Assembly: GCA_902612805.1 (NCBI GenBank)
Contig: CACMEY010000006.1
Coordinates: 36,036 to 100,035, forward strand
DNA length: 64,000 bases
Source: an uncultured Alphaproteobacteria bacterium
GTDB taxonomy: Bacteria; Pseudomonadota; Alphaproteobacteria; HIMB59; GCA-002718135
Reading direction: 5' to 3'
The notes under the pieces are model-generated. The model ran no database searches. It was not told where the DNA came from and saw only the letters and a list, made by a program, of their open reading frames with translations. The position numbers were made by a program, and so were the translations under genes. Shown here one piece after another: positions 36,493 through 46,304 of the stretch (position 1 is its first letter; the number at the start of each line of letters is the position of its first letter).

Positions 36493-39400
36493 GCAGATTT
36501 TTCTTCTTGAATTAATACAGGTTGATCAAATTTATTGATCATTTCTTTTGGAACAATCTGCCAGAAGAGTAACTTCTCATTTTCCCAATTTTCGAGTAAA
36601 TTTTTTGCGTAAATTGAATTTGTTTCCTTGATATGTTCTTCAATTTTTTGATATAAAATTTTTTCCCAATAATTTGTCATTTGTTGTTGATAGAAAATAT
36701 CTTCAAGATTAATTCGAAGTGGTAGAGTTCCTTCTTTATCATAAACAAATGCCATACCTCCTGTCATTCCAGCTCCAAAATTATTTCCTACTTCGCCAAG
36801 AATAACTGCACTTCCTCCAGTCATGTATTCACATCCATTATCGCCACATCCTTCAATAACAGCATGTGCGCCAGAGTTTCTAACAGCAAACCTATCACCT
36901 GCAGTTCCAGCTGCAAAAAGTTTACCTCGTGTTGCTCCATATAGGACAGTATTCCCAATTATAACATTTTTGTTTGTTTTTAGTTGTGAAGATGAGCTTG
37001 GTTGAATAACAATTTTACCTCCCGATAATCCTTTTGCGACATAATCGTTAGCATCACCAAAAACCCTAAGTGTTGTTCCTTGCACGCTCCATGCTCCAAA
37101 AGATTGCCCAGCAGAACCATGAAAATTAACTGTAAAGAAATCCTCTGGAAGAGAACTCATACCTTTTGTAGTAGTAATTTCTGATGCAAGTCTTGTACCA
37201 ATAGCTCTATCCGTATTTTTGATATTATAGTTTAGTTCAATTTTTTGATCTGTTTCAAAAAAAGACTTAGCATCCTCTATAATTTTAATATCAAGACTGT
37301 CGCTAACTTTATTTATTGTATTTTTCTTTATATCAAAATCTCCAACTGATGAATCAATTGTTTGAATAATTGGATTTAAATCTAAATCATCAAGATCAGA
37401 ACTTCCTCTACTTACTTGATATAAAAGATCAGATCTTCCAACTACTTCATCAAGAGAAGAAAAGCCAAGTGATCCTAAAATTTCTCTTACTTCATCGGCA
37501 ATAAAACTAAATAGATTAATTACTTTTTCTGGTGTTCCGGTAAATTTTTCTCTAAGTTTTTCATCCTGTGAGCAAACTCCAACGGGGCAAGTATTTGAAT
37601 GACATTGTCTAACCATTATACAGCCCATAGCGACTAAACTTGCTGTCCCAATTCCATATTCTTCTGCCCCAAGCATAGCCGCAATGACAATATCTTTTCC
37701 TGTTTTCAAACCTCCGTCAGTTCTAAGAACAACTTTATCTCTTAAGTTATTTAAAGATAGAACTTGATGTACTTCACTTAATCCAAGTTCCCAAGGAAGT
37801 CCTGCATACTTAATGCTTGTTTGTGGGCTTGCTCCAGTTCCACCATTGTGACCTGAGATGAGTATCGTATCAGCTTTTGCTTTTGCTACACCAGCTGCAA
37901 CTGTTCCAATTCCTGACTGAGCAACTAACTTAACACATACTTTAGCTTTTGGATTTATTTGTTTCAAATCGTAAATCAGCTGAGCTAAATCTTCGATAGA
38001 ATAAATATCATGATGAGGAGGAGGACTAATAAGCGTCACACCTTCAGTTGAATGTCTTAGTTTAGCAATTAATTCTGTAACTTTTCCTCCTGGCAATTGT
38101 CCACCCTCACCAGGTTTTGCACCTTGTGCAACTTTAATTTCAATTTCTTCACAATTATTTAAATACTCTGCTGTTACACCAAATCGTCCACTTGCAATTT
38201 GTTTAATTTTTGATGATGCATTATCTCCATTTAGCTTAGGCTTAAATCTAATTGGATCTTCTCCACCTTCTCCTGAATCTGATTTAGCTCCTATCCTGTT
38301 CATTGCTACAGAAAGAGTTTCGTGCGCTTCTGGACTTAAGGCTCCAAGTGATATCCCTGGTGCAACTAGTCTTTTTCTAATTTCTTGAGAAGGTTCTACT
38401 GTTTTTGAGATATTGTTATCGTTATTCTTTTTGAAGTCTAAAAGATCACGAATATTTATAGGATCCATTTCGTCAATCATTGAAGAATATTTTTTAAATA
38501 GAGAATAATTATTAGAAGTTACCGCAGTTTGAAGCATGTGAATTGATCTTGCTTCAAAAGCATGTTTTTCACCACCAAATCTGTAGCGATAGTTTCCTCC
38601 AATCGGTAGTGTAATAACGCTATCTTCATAAGCGTTATCATGAGCTAATCTTGATCTTCTTTCAATACCACTGATTCCGATACCAGATATTTTAGAACTC
38701 ATAGAAGGGAAATATTTGCTCATTAAGTTTCTACTGAGTCCAATCGCTTCAAAATTACAACCACCTCGGTATGAATTAATCACTGATATTCCCATCTTAC
38801 TCATAGTCTTAAGCAAACCATTATTTATGGAATTAATGAATCTTTCTACACATTCTTCGTATGAGAGATTTTTGAATAATCCTTTTTTATGTCTCTCTGC
38901 TATGGCTTGTTGTGCCATATACGCATTCACACTTGTTGCTCCTACTCCGATAAGCACTGCAAAATATTGTACATCTAAACATTCTGCAGATTGAACATTT
39001 AAGGAAATAAAGGTTCGAAGATTTTGTTTAATTAAATGATGATGAACAGAACTTGTAACTAAAATCATGGGAAGGGCTATTCTTGTTTTAGACATTTCTT
39101 TGTCGCTTAAAATTATATGAACATAACCTTCTCTAACAGCCTGTTCTGCTTCTTGGTTTATTCTTGAAATTTCTGTCTCAAAATTATTATCAAGGTTTGT
39201 TTTATCCATTGTAGTGTCAATGATCCTAACAGTATCTTTCATATATCTACGCATAGATTTGAATTGTTCAATTGAAAGAACGGGGGAGTTCAATTGTAAA
39301 TGATCGCATTGGTCTTCATCTTCATCAAGAATATTACTTAAGTTTCCAATTCTAGTTCGGAGACTCATAACAACTCTTTCTCTTAATGAATCAATAGGTG

Positions 39401-41006
39401 GGTTTGTAACTTGACTAAAATTTTGTCTAAAAAAGTGATGGAGTCCTCTATATTTATTTGACAACACAGCTAATGGAGTGTCATCTCCCATCGATCCTGT
39501 TGCTTCTTTTTTTTCCGCAATCATTGGATGAAGTATTAATTCAATATCTTCTACTGACCAGGCAAAGCATGCCATTCTTTTTCGAAGATCTCCTGAGTCT
39601 AAATCTCTAAATTCCTCATCAACAGATTGAACAAGTTTATCAATATACGTAATTTTTTTAGTCCAATCACCAAAAGGTTTAGTTTCTGCCAAATACTTTT
39701 TTATCTCATGATCTTTGAAGAATTTTTTTTCTTTAAAGTTAACTGCTATTAATTGACCTGGTCCTACCCTACCTCTTTCTACTATTTCATTTTCTTTAAT
39801 ATCAACCATTCCAGTTTCAGAACCCGCAATAAGAAGATTTTTTGTCAGTGTATATCTTATAGGTCTAAGGCCATTTCTATCCATTCCAGCAATTGCCCAA
39901 TCACCGTACGCACCACATATTGCTGCTGGACCATCCCATGGCTCCATAACTGCTCCACCATAAGCGTATAAATCTTTTATTTTTTTTGGAAAATCTCTTC
40001 TGTGGGACCAAGCTTCTGGAATTGTTATTATTTTAGCCATAGGTAAAGAACGATTAGCTTTAACTAATAACTCTATTGTTGAATCTAATGCAGCAGAGTC
40101 AGAGGCTTTAGCATCAATTATGGGTTTTAAATCATCAACATTATTGCCAAAATTTTTATGTTCCATTCTTGGCTCATGAGCAGCCATCCAATTTTTATTT
40201 CCTTTAAGTGTATTTATTTCACCATTATGCGCAATCACTCTAAAAGGCTGTGCTAAAGACCATGTAGGAAATGTATTAGTTGAATAACGCTGGTGATAAA
40301 CTGCATATCTAGAAATAAAATTTTCATTTTGGATATCTGGATAAAAATTGGAAAGCTGTTCTGCTAAAAACATACCTTTATATACAATAGACTGGCAGGA
40401 TAGTGAGCAAATATAAAAGTCTGAAATATTTTGATTTCTAATTTCTTTTTCTATTCTTTTTCTAATTATATAAAGTTTATTATCAAATTGCTTTTGATCT
40501 TCTAATTCTTCATTACAAATTAGTATTTGCTCTATTTCAGGCCTTGTTGCTTTTGCTTTATCACCAATAATCGATGAATTAATTGGAACGTGTCTCCAAC
40601 CATATATTTTCAAACCCTCTTTAATTATTTCAGATTCAACAATTGTACGAGCGTTTTCTTGAGCAGCAAAATCAGTACGTGGTAAAAAAATCATGCCAAC
40701 CCCGAAAGGGAAATCATTTGGGGTGTGACCAGTTCTTTCTATTTGTTGAGTAAAAAAATTCTTTGGTATGGATAACTGTATTCCTGCACCATCACCTGTT
40801 TTACCATCAGCATCAACTGCTCCTCGGTGATACAAAACTCTTAAAGCTTGAACTCCTAACTCGACTATTTCTCTTGTCTCAGAGCCGTCCAAAGATGCTA
40901 TTAGTCCAACACCACATGATGAATGTTCATCTTGTTCATTATAAACGTGATTTTCTTCTAGAAATCTTTTATTCTTTTTATACTTTTCTATAAAGTGATT
41001 AGGCAT
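36489..41006 (-). CDS. gltB: Glutamate synthase (NADPH) large subunit
   Basis: The protein has 1505 residues. An N-terminal propeptide of 30 residues precedes Cys31 (SSCGVGLIA), the catalytic nucleophile of the glutamine amidotransferase domain exposed by processing. The central and FMN-binding synthase domains follow (GEGGEDPIRFKP, KPGEGGQLPGGKV, GHNGGTGASPQTS), then the 3Fe-4S cysteines in CIMVRQCHSNTC and the C-terminal beta-helix (GXXG repeats). It makes two glutamates from glutamine and 2-oxoglutarate. It overlaps gltD by eight bases. Confidence 0.98.
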   Translation of the reverse strand: MPNHFIEKYKKNKRFLEENHVYNEQDEHSSCGVGLIASLDGSETREIVELGVQALRVLYHRGAVDADGKTGDGAGIQLSIPKNFFTQQIERTGHTPNDFPFGVGMIFLPRTDFAAQENARTIVESEIIKEGLKIYGWRHVPINSSIIGDKAKATRPEIEQILICNEELEDQKQFDNKLYIIRKRIEKEIRNQNISDFYICSLSCQSIVYKGMFLAEQLSNFYPDIQNENFISRYAVYHQRYSTNTFPTWSLAQPFRVIAHNGEINTLKGNKNWMAAHEPRMEHKNFGNNVDDLKPIIDAKASDSAALDSTIELLVKANRSLPMAKIITIPEAWSHRRDFPKKIKDLYAYGGAVMEPWDGPAAICGAYGDWAIAGMDRNGLRPIRYTLTKNLLIAGSETGMVDIKENEIVERGRVGPGQLIAVNFKEKKFFKDHEIKKYLAETKPFGDWTKKITYIDKLVQSVDEEFRDLDSGDLRKRMACFAWSVEDIELILHPMIAEKKEATGSMGDDTPLAVLSNKYRGLHHFFRQNFSQVTNPPIDSLRERVVMSLRTRIGNLSNILDEDEDQCDHLQLNSPVLSIEQFKSMRRYMKDTVRIIDTTMDKTNLDNNFETEISRINQEAEQAVREGYVHIILSDKEMSKTRIALPMILVTSSVHHHLIKQNLRTFISLNVQSAECLDVQYFAVLIGVGATSVNAYMAQQAIAERHKKGLFKNLSYEECVERFINSINNGLLKTMSKMGISVINSYRGGCNFEAIGLSRNLMSKYFPSMSSKISGIGISGIERRSRLAHDNAYEDSVITLPIGGNYRYRFGGEKHAFEARSIHMLQTAVTSNNYSLFKKYSSMIDEMDPINIRDLLDFKKNNDNNISKTVEPSQEIRKRLVAPGISLGALSPEAHETLSVAMNRIGAKSDSGEGGEDPIRFKPKLNGDNASSKIKQIASGRFGVTAEYLNNCEEIEIKVAQGAKPGEGGQLPGGKVTELIAKLRHSTEGVTLISPPPHHDIYSIEDLAQLIYDLKQINPKAKVCVKLVAQSGIGTVAAGVAKAKADTILISGHNGGTGASPQTSIKYAGLPWELGLSEVHQVLSLNNLRDKVVLRTDGGLKTGKDIVIAAMLGAEEYGIGTASLVAMGCIMVRQCHSNTCPVGVCSQDEKLREKFTGTPEKVINLFSFIADEVREILGSLGFSSLDEVVGRSDLLYQVSRGSSDLDDLDLNPIIQTIDSSVGDFDIKKNTINKVSDSLDIKIIEDAKSFFETDQKIELNYNIKNTDRAIGTRLASEITTTKGMSSLPEDFFTVNFHGSAGQSFGAWSVQGTTLRVFGDANDYVAKGLSGGKIVIQPSSSSQLKTNKNVIIGNTVLYGATRGKLFAAGTAGDRFAVRNSGAHAVIEGCGDNGCEYMTGGSAVILGEVGNNFGAGMTGGMAFVYDKEGTLPLRINLEDIFYQQQMTNYWEKILYQKIEEHIKETNSIYAKNLLENWENEKLLFWQIVPKEMINKFDQPVLIQEEKSA

Positions 41007-42444
41007 TTACTGCTTTCTTATTAATATTATTTTTATCGGCATAATTGTTTTCTAAATATTCATTAATATTCTTTGCTGCATCACGACCATCTTTGATTCC
41101 CCAAACAACTAAACTTGCACCGCGAACGATATCTCCAGCAGCAAATACTCCATCAATTGATGTCATCATATTTTTATAATTAATTTTTAATGTACCCCAT
41201 CTTGTAACTGTCAGGTTATTATGATCAAAAAGCTTTGGTAAATCTTCAGGCTCAAAACCCAAAGCTTCTATAGCTAGATCAACATCTAGGTCCTTTTCCG
41301 TACCTTCTTTTGGCTCTGGCTTCCTTCTACCTGACTCATCTGGTTCTCCAAGTTGCATTAAAACGGTTCTGATATTTTTTAAAGATCCGTTTCCCGAATA
41401 TTCAGTTGGTAAAGTCAACCATTGAAAATCAACACCCTCTTCTATTGCATTTTGAACTTCTCTTTGCGAACCAGGCATGTTTGTCTTATCACGTCTGTAA
41501 AGACACTTAACAGATTTTGCTCCTTGTCTTACAGCTGTTCTAACGCAATCCATAGCGGTATCACCGCCGCCAATAACAACTACATTTTTTCCATTTGCGT
41601 TTAACCTTCCATTTGTAAAATCTTCAACTTTATCTTTTAAACCAGTTTTGTTACTTGCTATTAGAAAATCTAAAGCTGGTACAACATTATTGAAATTAGA
41701 TGTGTTTAGATTGATTTCTCTAAATTTGTAAACACCGGTTGCTATAAGAACTGCATCATGCTTAATTTTAATATCTTCAAAAGTAATGTCTTTGCCAATA
41801 TCGCAGTTTAATTCAAACTTAATTCCACTTTCTTTTAGTCGATTTGTTCTTCGTATAACAATATCTTTTTCTAGTTTAAAATTTGGGATACCATAAATTA
41901 AAAGACCACCTGGTCTGTCGTAGCGATCATAGATTGTAACTTGAAATCCTTTTTTACGAAGTTCTTCTGCTGCAGCTAATCCAGCAGGGCCAGAGCCGAT
42001 AATTCCCACGCTTTGGTTTCTTTCTTCAACTGGTTCTATATTTTTAACCCAACCTTCTTCCCAAGCTTTATCCGTAATATATTTTTCTATTGATCCTATA
42101 GTAACAGTACCGTGGCCAGATTGTTCAATTACACAGTTACCTTCACACAAACGATCTTGGGGACATATACGACCACAAATTTCAGGCATATTATTTGTGG
42201 AGTTGGAAATTTCAAATGCCTCCTGCATTCTATCCTCAGCAGTTAGTTTTAACCAATCAGGAATATTATTGTGTAAAGGACAATGAACTTGGCAGAAAGG
42301 CACACCACATTGAGAGCATCTGGAGGCTTGTTCTTCTGCCTTTTGTGAGGCATATTTAGCGTAAATTTCATCAAATGATTTTACTCTTTCTTTAGCAGAT
42401 ATTTTACTAGGATTTTCTTTGTTTATTTTTGTAAATTTTAGCAT
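40999..42444 (-). CDS. gltD: Glutamate synthase (NADPH) small subunit
   Basis: The protein has 481 residues. The N-terminal cysteine clusters CSQCGVPFCQVHCP and CGRICPQDRLCEGNC bind 4Fe-4S centres, followed by an FAD fold (GIIGSGPAGLAAAEEL) and an NADPH fold (VVVIGGGDTAMDC). It feeds electrons to GltB. gltD lies upstream of gltB, the reverse of the enterobacterial order. Confidence 0.97.
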   Translation of the reverse strand: MLKFTKINKENPSKISAKERVKSFDEIYAKYASQKAEEQASRCSQCGVPFCQVHCPLHNNIPDWLKLTAEDRMQEAFEISNSTNNMPEICGRICPQDRLCEGNCVIEQSGHGTVTIGSIEKYITDKAWEEGWVKNIEPVEERNQSVGIIGSGPAGLAAAEELRKKGFQVTIYDRYDRPGGLLIYGIPNFKLEKDIVIRRTNRLKESGIKFELNCDIGKDITFEDIKIKHDAVLIATGVYKFREINLNTSNFNNVVPALDFLIASNKTGLKDKVEDFTNGRLNANGKNVVVIGGGDTAMDCVRTAVRQGAKSVKCLYRRDKTNMPGSQREVQNAIEEGVDFQWLTLPTEYSGNGSLKNIRTVLMQLGEPDESGRRKPEPKEGTEKDLDVDLAIEALGFEPEDLPKLFDHNNLTVTRWGTLKINYKNMMTSIDGVFAAGDIVRGASLVVWGIKDGRDAAKNINEYLENNYADKNNINKKAVNA

Positions 42445-42562
42445 TTAGTTATCATTTGTTTACTATTTTATCTAGATCGAACCAAATACACATTCAAGAT
42501 AAGAAAGGAAACAAAAATTTTGTAATAATAGTACCAATTATGTACTAAAAATAAAGAAACCC

Positions 42563-43468
42563 TTAATTTGCAACAATTTTTTTAAGTATTTGTAGAGTGT
42601 CCTGTGGATTAATATCAAGATTTTGGAATGATTTATCAACGTTTACGATAAGATTGTCTTTTTCAAATAATGTTAGCTGTTCTGACGTAAGAGGAGAAAA
42701 TGGTGTTTTTTCAGCAATGTTTATCATAGGTTTCATTACTGTCATAGGAACAGGAACAAAAACTCTAGTTTTGTTTAAAAAATTAGAAATATGATTAAAA
42801 AATTCTTTGTAAGAATAAATCCTAGGACCTGCAAGTTCGTAAATATTTTTCCCTTTAATCTTTGAATTAATTATTTCATCAACAGCTAGAGATACATCAT
42901 CAATAAATACTGGTTGGAATTTTGTAGAACCATCTCCAAAAAGTGGCACAAAAAATGAAGCTTTAAATATTGGCAAAAGTCTTTTCAAGAAAATATCACC
43001 ACCACCTATAATAACTCCTGGTCTAATAATAATTGCATTATCTAGTTGTTTAAAGGCTTCCTTTTCAGATTTATGCACTACAATGCTTCTTGTTGAATTT
43101 TTATCAATATCCACACCAAGACCAGAAAAAAGAATGAATTGTTTTAATTCCTTACAAGATTTTAAAATTCTAATAAGTTTTTGATTAAACTTATATATTG
43201 TATTATTAAAATCACCTTTCTTTTGATCATATGTAGTTTTCAAATTAATGCACACATCTGCATTATTTAAAACAGATTTAAGCCTTTTGTCTTCTAATGA
43301 AGAATATCGAAATGGAATTACCTGTCCTGTTACACCTAAAAGTCTGATTTTAGCTTCTTGTACAGATCTTTGATATGGAACAATAATTTTATGGCCATTT
43401 TTAGTAAGACGTCTTATTAAATGTTTACCTACAAAACCTGCACCCCCAAAAATTACTATTGATTTCAT
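42563..43468 (-). CDS. NDUFA9-like NAD(P)-binding protein (complex I associated SDR)
   Basis: The protein has 301 residues and is an atypical short-chain dehydrogenase/epimerase. The Rossmann motif is IFGGAGFVGKHLIRRL, followed by VPYQRSVQEAKIRLLGVTGQV, typical of the NDUFA9 family, and FIDDVSLAVDEII later. In mitochondria NDUFA9 is an accessory subunit of complex I; alphaproteobacterial members are the closest bacterial relatives. Here it stands alone, not next to nuo genes. Its role is inferred by family. Confidence 0.87.
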   Translation of the reverse strand: MKSIVIFGGAGFVGKHLIRRLTKNGHKIIVPYQRSVQEAKIRLLGVTGQVIPFRYSSLEDKRLKSVLNNADVCINLKTTYDQKKGDFNNTIYKFNQKLIRILKSCKELKQFILFSGLGVDIDKNSTRSIVVHKSEKEAFKQLDNAIIIRPGVIIGGGDIFLKRLLPIFKASFFVPLFGDGSTKFQPVFIDDVSLAVDEIINSKIKGKNIYELAGPRIYSYKEFFNHISNFLNKTRVFVPVPMTVMKPMINIAEKTPFSPLTSEQLTLFEKDNLIVNVDKSFQNLDINPQDTLQILKKIVAN

Positions 43469-43530
43469 GACCTTTAATTAAATAAGTGATATAGAGGAAA
43501 AATATAAATTATACAGACTATAAAATCAAA

Positions 43531-44139
43531 ATGAAAATAAATTTCTATACAGGAGATCTTCCAGCAAGTTTTAAAGCCTCTAACATTATTGCATTGGATA
43601 GCGAAACAATGGGATTAAATCCTAAAAGAGATAAATTATGTTTAGTTCAAATTTCTAATGGGGATGAAGTATGTCATCTAGTAAAAATTGACTTATCTTC
43701 TGAAAAACCTCTAAATTTAATTAAAATTCTTAAGAATAATAAAATTCAAAAAATCTTTCATTATGCTAGGTTTGATGTAGCAGTATTCAAATACAACTTC
43801 AAAATTAATATTAAGAACATTTACTGTACCAAAATTGCATCGAAGCTAGTTAGAACTTATACTGACAAGCATGGATATAAAGATCTTTGTAGTGAATTAT
43901 TAGGAAAATCAATTTCGAAAATTGAACAATCTTCTGACTGGGGTGGAGAATTATCTAAAGAACAACAGAGGTATGCAGCTACTGATGTATTATATTTACA
44001 TAAATTAAAAGATAAGCTTGATAAAATGCTATTAAGGGAAAAAAGAAATAAACTAGCTAATGCCTGTTTTGATTTTATTCCATACAGAACTGATTTAGAT
44101 ATTAATGGTTGGTCAGAGCAAGATATATTTAAACACTAA
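43531..44139 (+). CDS. rnd: Ribonuclease D-like 3'-5' exonuclease, single domain
   Basis: The protein has 202 residues. DEDD-type motifs are ALDSETMGLNP (Asp and Glu), FHYARFDVAV and QRYAATDVLYLHKL (Tyr and Asp of the DEDDy type). It lacks the two HRDC domains of E. coli RNase D, so it corresponds to the short alphaproteobacterial form. Likely work is 3' trimming of tRNA precursors. It overlaps kdsD by one base. Confidence 0.92.
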   Translation: MKINFYTGDLPASFKASNIIALDSETMGLNPKRDKLCLVQISNGDEVCHLVKIDLSSEKPLNLIKILKNNKIQKIFHYARFDVAVFKYNFKINIKNIYCTKIASKLVRTYTDKHGYKDLCSELLGKSISKIEQSSDWGGELSKEQQRYAATDVLYLHKLKDKLDKMLLREKRNKLANACFDFIPYRTDLDINGWSEQDIFKH

Positions 44140-45098
44140 TGAAAAATAATAAAAAAATAATTAATAGTGCAAATAGAACGTTATCAAGAGAATTAAGTAG
44201 TATTAAGTATTTAAAATCTACTTTTAATAATAATTTTTGTAAGGCAGTTAGTTTAATTTATAATACAAAAGGAAAAGTTATAATTACTGGTGTTGGAAAA
44301 AGTGCACACATAGGTAACAAGATATCTGCAACTCTTACATCAACAGGAACGCCTTCATATTTTGTTCATGCAACTGAAGCAAGTCATGGAGATTTAGGAA
44401 GTATTAAAAAAGATGATTGTGTGATCGCAATTTCTAATTCGGGAGAAACATCCGAGCTTAATAATATTATTCAATTTACTAAAAGATTTAATATTAAACT
44501 TATAAGCATCACAAGTAATTCAAAAAGTATATTGCATAAAAATGCCACTGTAGGTATTTTATATAAAAAACCAATTGAAGCCTGTCCCTTAAATTTGGCG
44601 CCTACTAGCTCGACATCAATGTCTATGATCATCGGTGATTGCATAGCAATTTCTCTATTAGAGCTCAGAGGCTTTAAAAGCACACAATTTAAAAGTCTGC
44701 ATCCAGGAGGTAATCTTGGTAAAGATTTAAAAAACTTAAATGATGTTATGCATTTAGGAAAAAAATTGCCATTGGCAAAATTAGATGAAAAAATGTCCAA
44801 ATCATTAATTACTATGACAAGAAAAAGTTTTGGATGTATTGGCGTTATTAATAACAAAAAACAGATAGTTGGTATAATTACTGATGGTGATTTAAGAAGA
44901 AACTTAAATTCTAAATTTTTTAATAAAAGTGCTTCTGAAATAATGACGAAAAATCCAACATTAGCAAATAAAAGCATGTTGGTAGGTGAAGCAATAAATT
45001 TAATGAATACAAAGAAAATAACTAGTTTATTTATTTGTGATAAAAAAATTCCTTTGGGAATTGTTCATATTCATGATTTATTGAGATTGACGAGCTAG
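44139..45098 (+). CDS. kdsD: Arabinose-5-phosphate isomerase (KpsF/GutQ family)
   Basis: The protein has 319 residues. A SIS isomerase domain (TGVGKSAHIGNKISATL, HATEASHGDLGSI) is followed by two CBS domains (about residues 205-319). It converts ribulose 5-phosphate to arabinose 5-phosphate, the first step toward Kdo. It heads a run kdsD-lptC-lptA-lptB for LPS synthesis and export. Confidence 0.96.
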   Translation: MKNNKKIINSANRTLSRELSSIKYLKSTFNNNFCKAVSLIYNTKGKVIITGVGKSAHIGNKISATLTSTGTPSYFVHATEASHGDLGSIKKDDCVIAISNSGETSELNNIIQFTKRFNIKLISITSNSKSILHKNATVGILYKKPIEACPLNLAPTSSTSMSMIIGDCIAISLLELRGFKSTQFKSLHPGGNLGKDLKNLNDVMHLGKKLPLAKLDEKMSKSLITMTRKSFGCIGVINNKKQIVGIITDGDLRRNLNSKFFNKSASEIMTKNPTLANKSMLVGEAINLMNTKKITSLFICDKKIPLGIVHIHDLLRLTS

Positions 45099-45099
45099 T

Positions 45100-45546
45100 T
45101 TGAACTCCTTTTTACACATAAATAGAAAATTCATAATTCTATTTGGTGCAATCATAATTTTTTTATTTCTAATAATTATCTTTTACAAACAAATAAATCT
45201 AAATAATATTATAGAAGATACAGTAATCAGTTTGTCTAATGCGGACATTTCTGAACCAAAATTTTCTATAAATAATGAGTCCAAAAAAATTTATATAACT
45301 GCTTCTCAAGGCAACTTTATAAATAAAGATGAAGTATTATTAAATGAAAATGTTAGATTTAAGTCAAATGATTTCAGTATTGAGACTGAAAAAGTAATTT
45401 TTAATAGAGACAAACAAACCGCAAAAAGTAAAACAAAGTCAATGTTTAAATCAAAAGATGCTACAATTACTTCTGATGGATTCAATATTCATGATAATGG
45501 TAATAGAATAATTTTTTATGGTAATTCATACATAATATTAAAATGA
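45100..45546 (+). CDS. lptC: LPS export protein LptC
   Basis: The protein has 148 residues. One N-terminal membrane helix (about residues 9-27) anchors a periplasmic beta-jellyroll. Sequence identity to known LptC is low and the call rests strongly on position between kdsD and lptA and on the jellyroll pattern. It starts at TTG one base after the kdsD stop and overlaps lptA by four bases (ATGA). Confidence 0.85.
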   Translation: MNSFLHINRKFIILFGAIIIFLFLIIIFYKQINLNNIIEDTVISLSNADISEPKFSINNESKKIYITASQGNFINKDEVLLNENVRFKSNDFSIETEKVIFNRDKQTAKSKTKSMFKSKDATITSDGFNIHDNGNRIIFYGNSYIILK

Positions 45547-46304
45547 AATTAATTATAAATATTATAATAATATTTCTGATTTCAATAACTTTAAATGCAA
45601 GAGAGATAGGTGAAACAGAAATTACCACAGAAGATGGTATTGAAGTCTTTCAAAATGAAAAATTTTATTTATTAAAACAAAACGTAAAAATTGTTTCAGA
45701 TAATTTTATATTGAGTGCTGATGAAGTAAAAATTAATTTTGATAAAAGTTTGTATGATATTACAGAACTTGATGCAAATGGTAATGTGGATTTTAAGTCT
45801 AATGAATTTGAAACAAGTGGAAGCGGTAATTATTTAAACTTTAAAGTAAAAGTTGAAAAAATAAAAGTTGAGGGAGAGGGGTCAGAATTAGTAACTAGTG
45901 ATGTTAAAATGTTCTCAGATGGTTTTATAGAAGTTAGTAATCTTAATGGTGATTTCTTGTTAAAAGGTACAAACTCTAAATTAGTTAATGAAAATATAAT
46001 CATTAAAGCAGAAACAATTAATGGAAACTTCTCAGAAAAAGCTAAGGAAAAGGAAATAACCTATTTAGAAGTAATTGATAAAAATATTTCTTATATTAAA
46101 AATAATGATACTGAAATGTATGCTAAAAAAATTAATTTTGACTATGATACCTCAATTATTGAATTAATAGATGATGTTACAATAATACGTAATGAAGAAA
46201 AAATAACTGGCGACTATGGCACTCTTGATACCAGAAATAATTCATATAAAATTAAATCAATTAATCAAAATAAAGTGAAAGTAATAATTCAAAATAATGA
46301 GTAA
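45543..46304 (+). CDS. lptA: LPS transport periplasmic protein LptA (long form)
   Basis: The protein has 253 residues with a signal peptide (residues 1-19, cleavage near Leu-Asn-Ala). The OstA-like jellyroll begins near EVFQNEKFYLLKQNVKIVSD and a second similar unit near residues 190-240 (IIELIDDVTIIRNEEKITGDYG). Usual LptA proteins are about 160-190 residues, so this one is extended. It bridges LptC and LptD in the periplasm. It overlaps lptB by eight bases. Confidence 0.85.
   Translation: MKLIINIIIIFLISITLNAREIGETEITTEDGIEVFQNEKFYLLKQNVKIVSDNFILSADEVKINFDKSLYDITELDANGNVDFKSNEFETSGSGNYLNFKVKVEKIKVEGEGSELVTSDVKMFSDGFIEVSNLNGDFLLKGTNSKLVNENIIIKAETINGNFSEKAKEKEITYLEVIDKNISYIKNNDTEMYAKKINFDYDTSIIELIDDVTIIRNEEKITGDYGTLDTRNNSYKIKSINQNKVKVIIQNNE

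Noticed and set aside
42529..42547. TAGTAC/GTACTA hairpin between the NDUFA9-like gene and gltD
   Set aside because: The stem has six pairs, is A+T-rich and has no T-tract; it is too weak to call a terminator or operator.
44471..44977. 168-codon frame antisense to kdsD
   Set aside because: It mirrors a well-supported gene; antisense frames stay open easily opposite A+T-rich codons.
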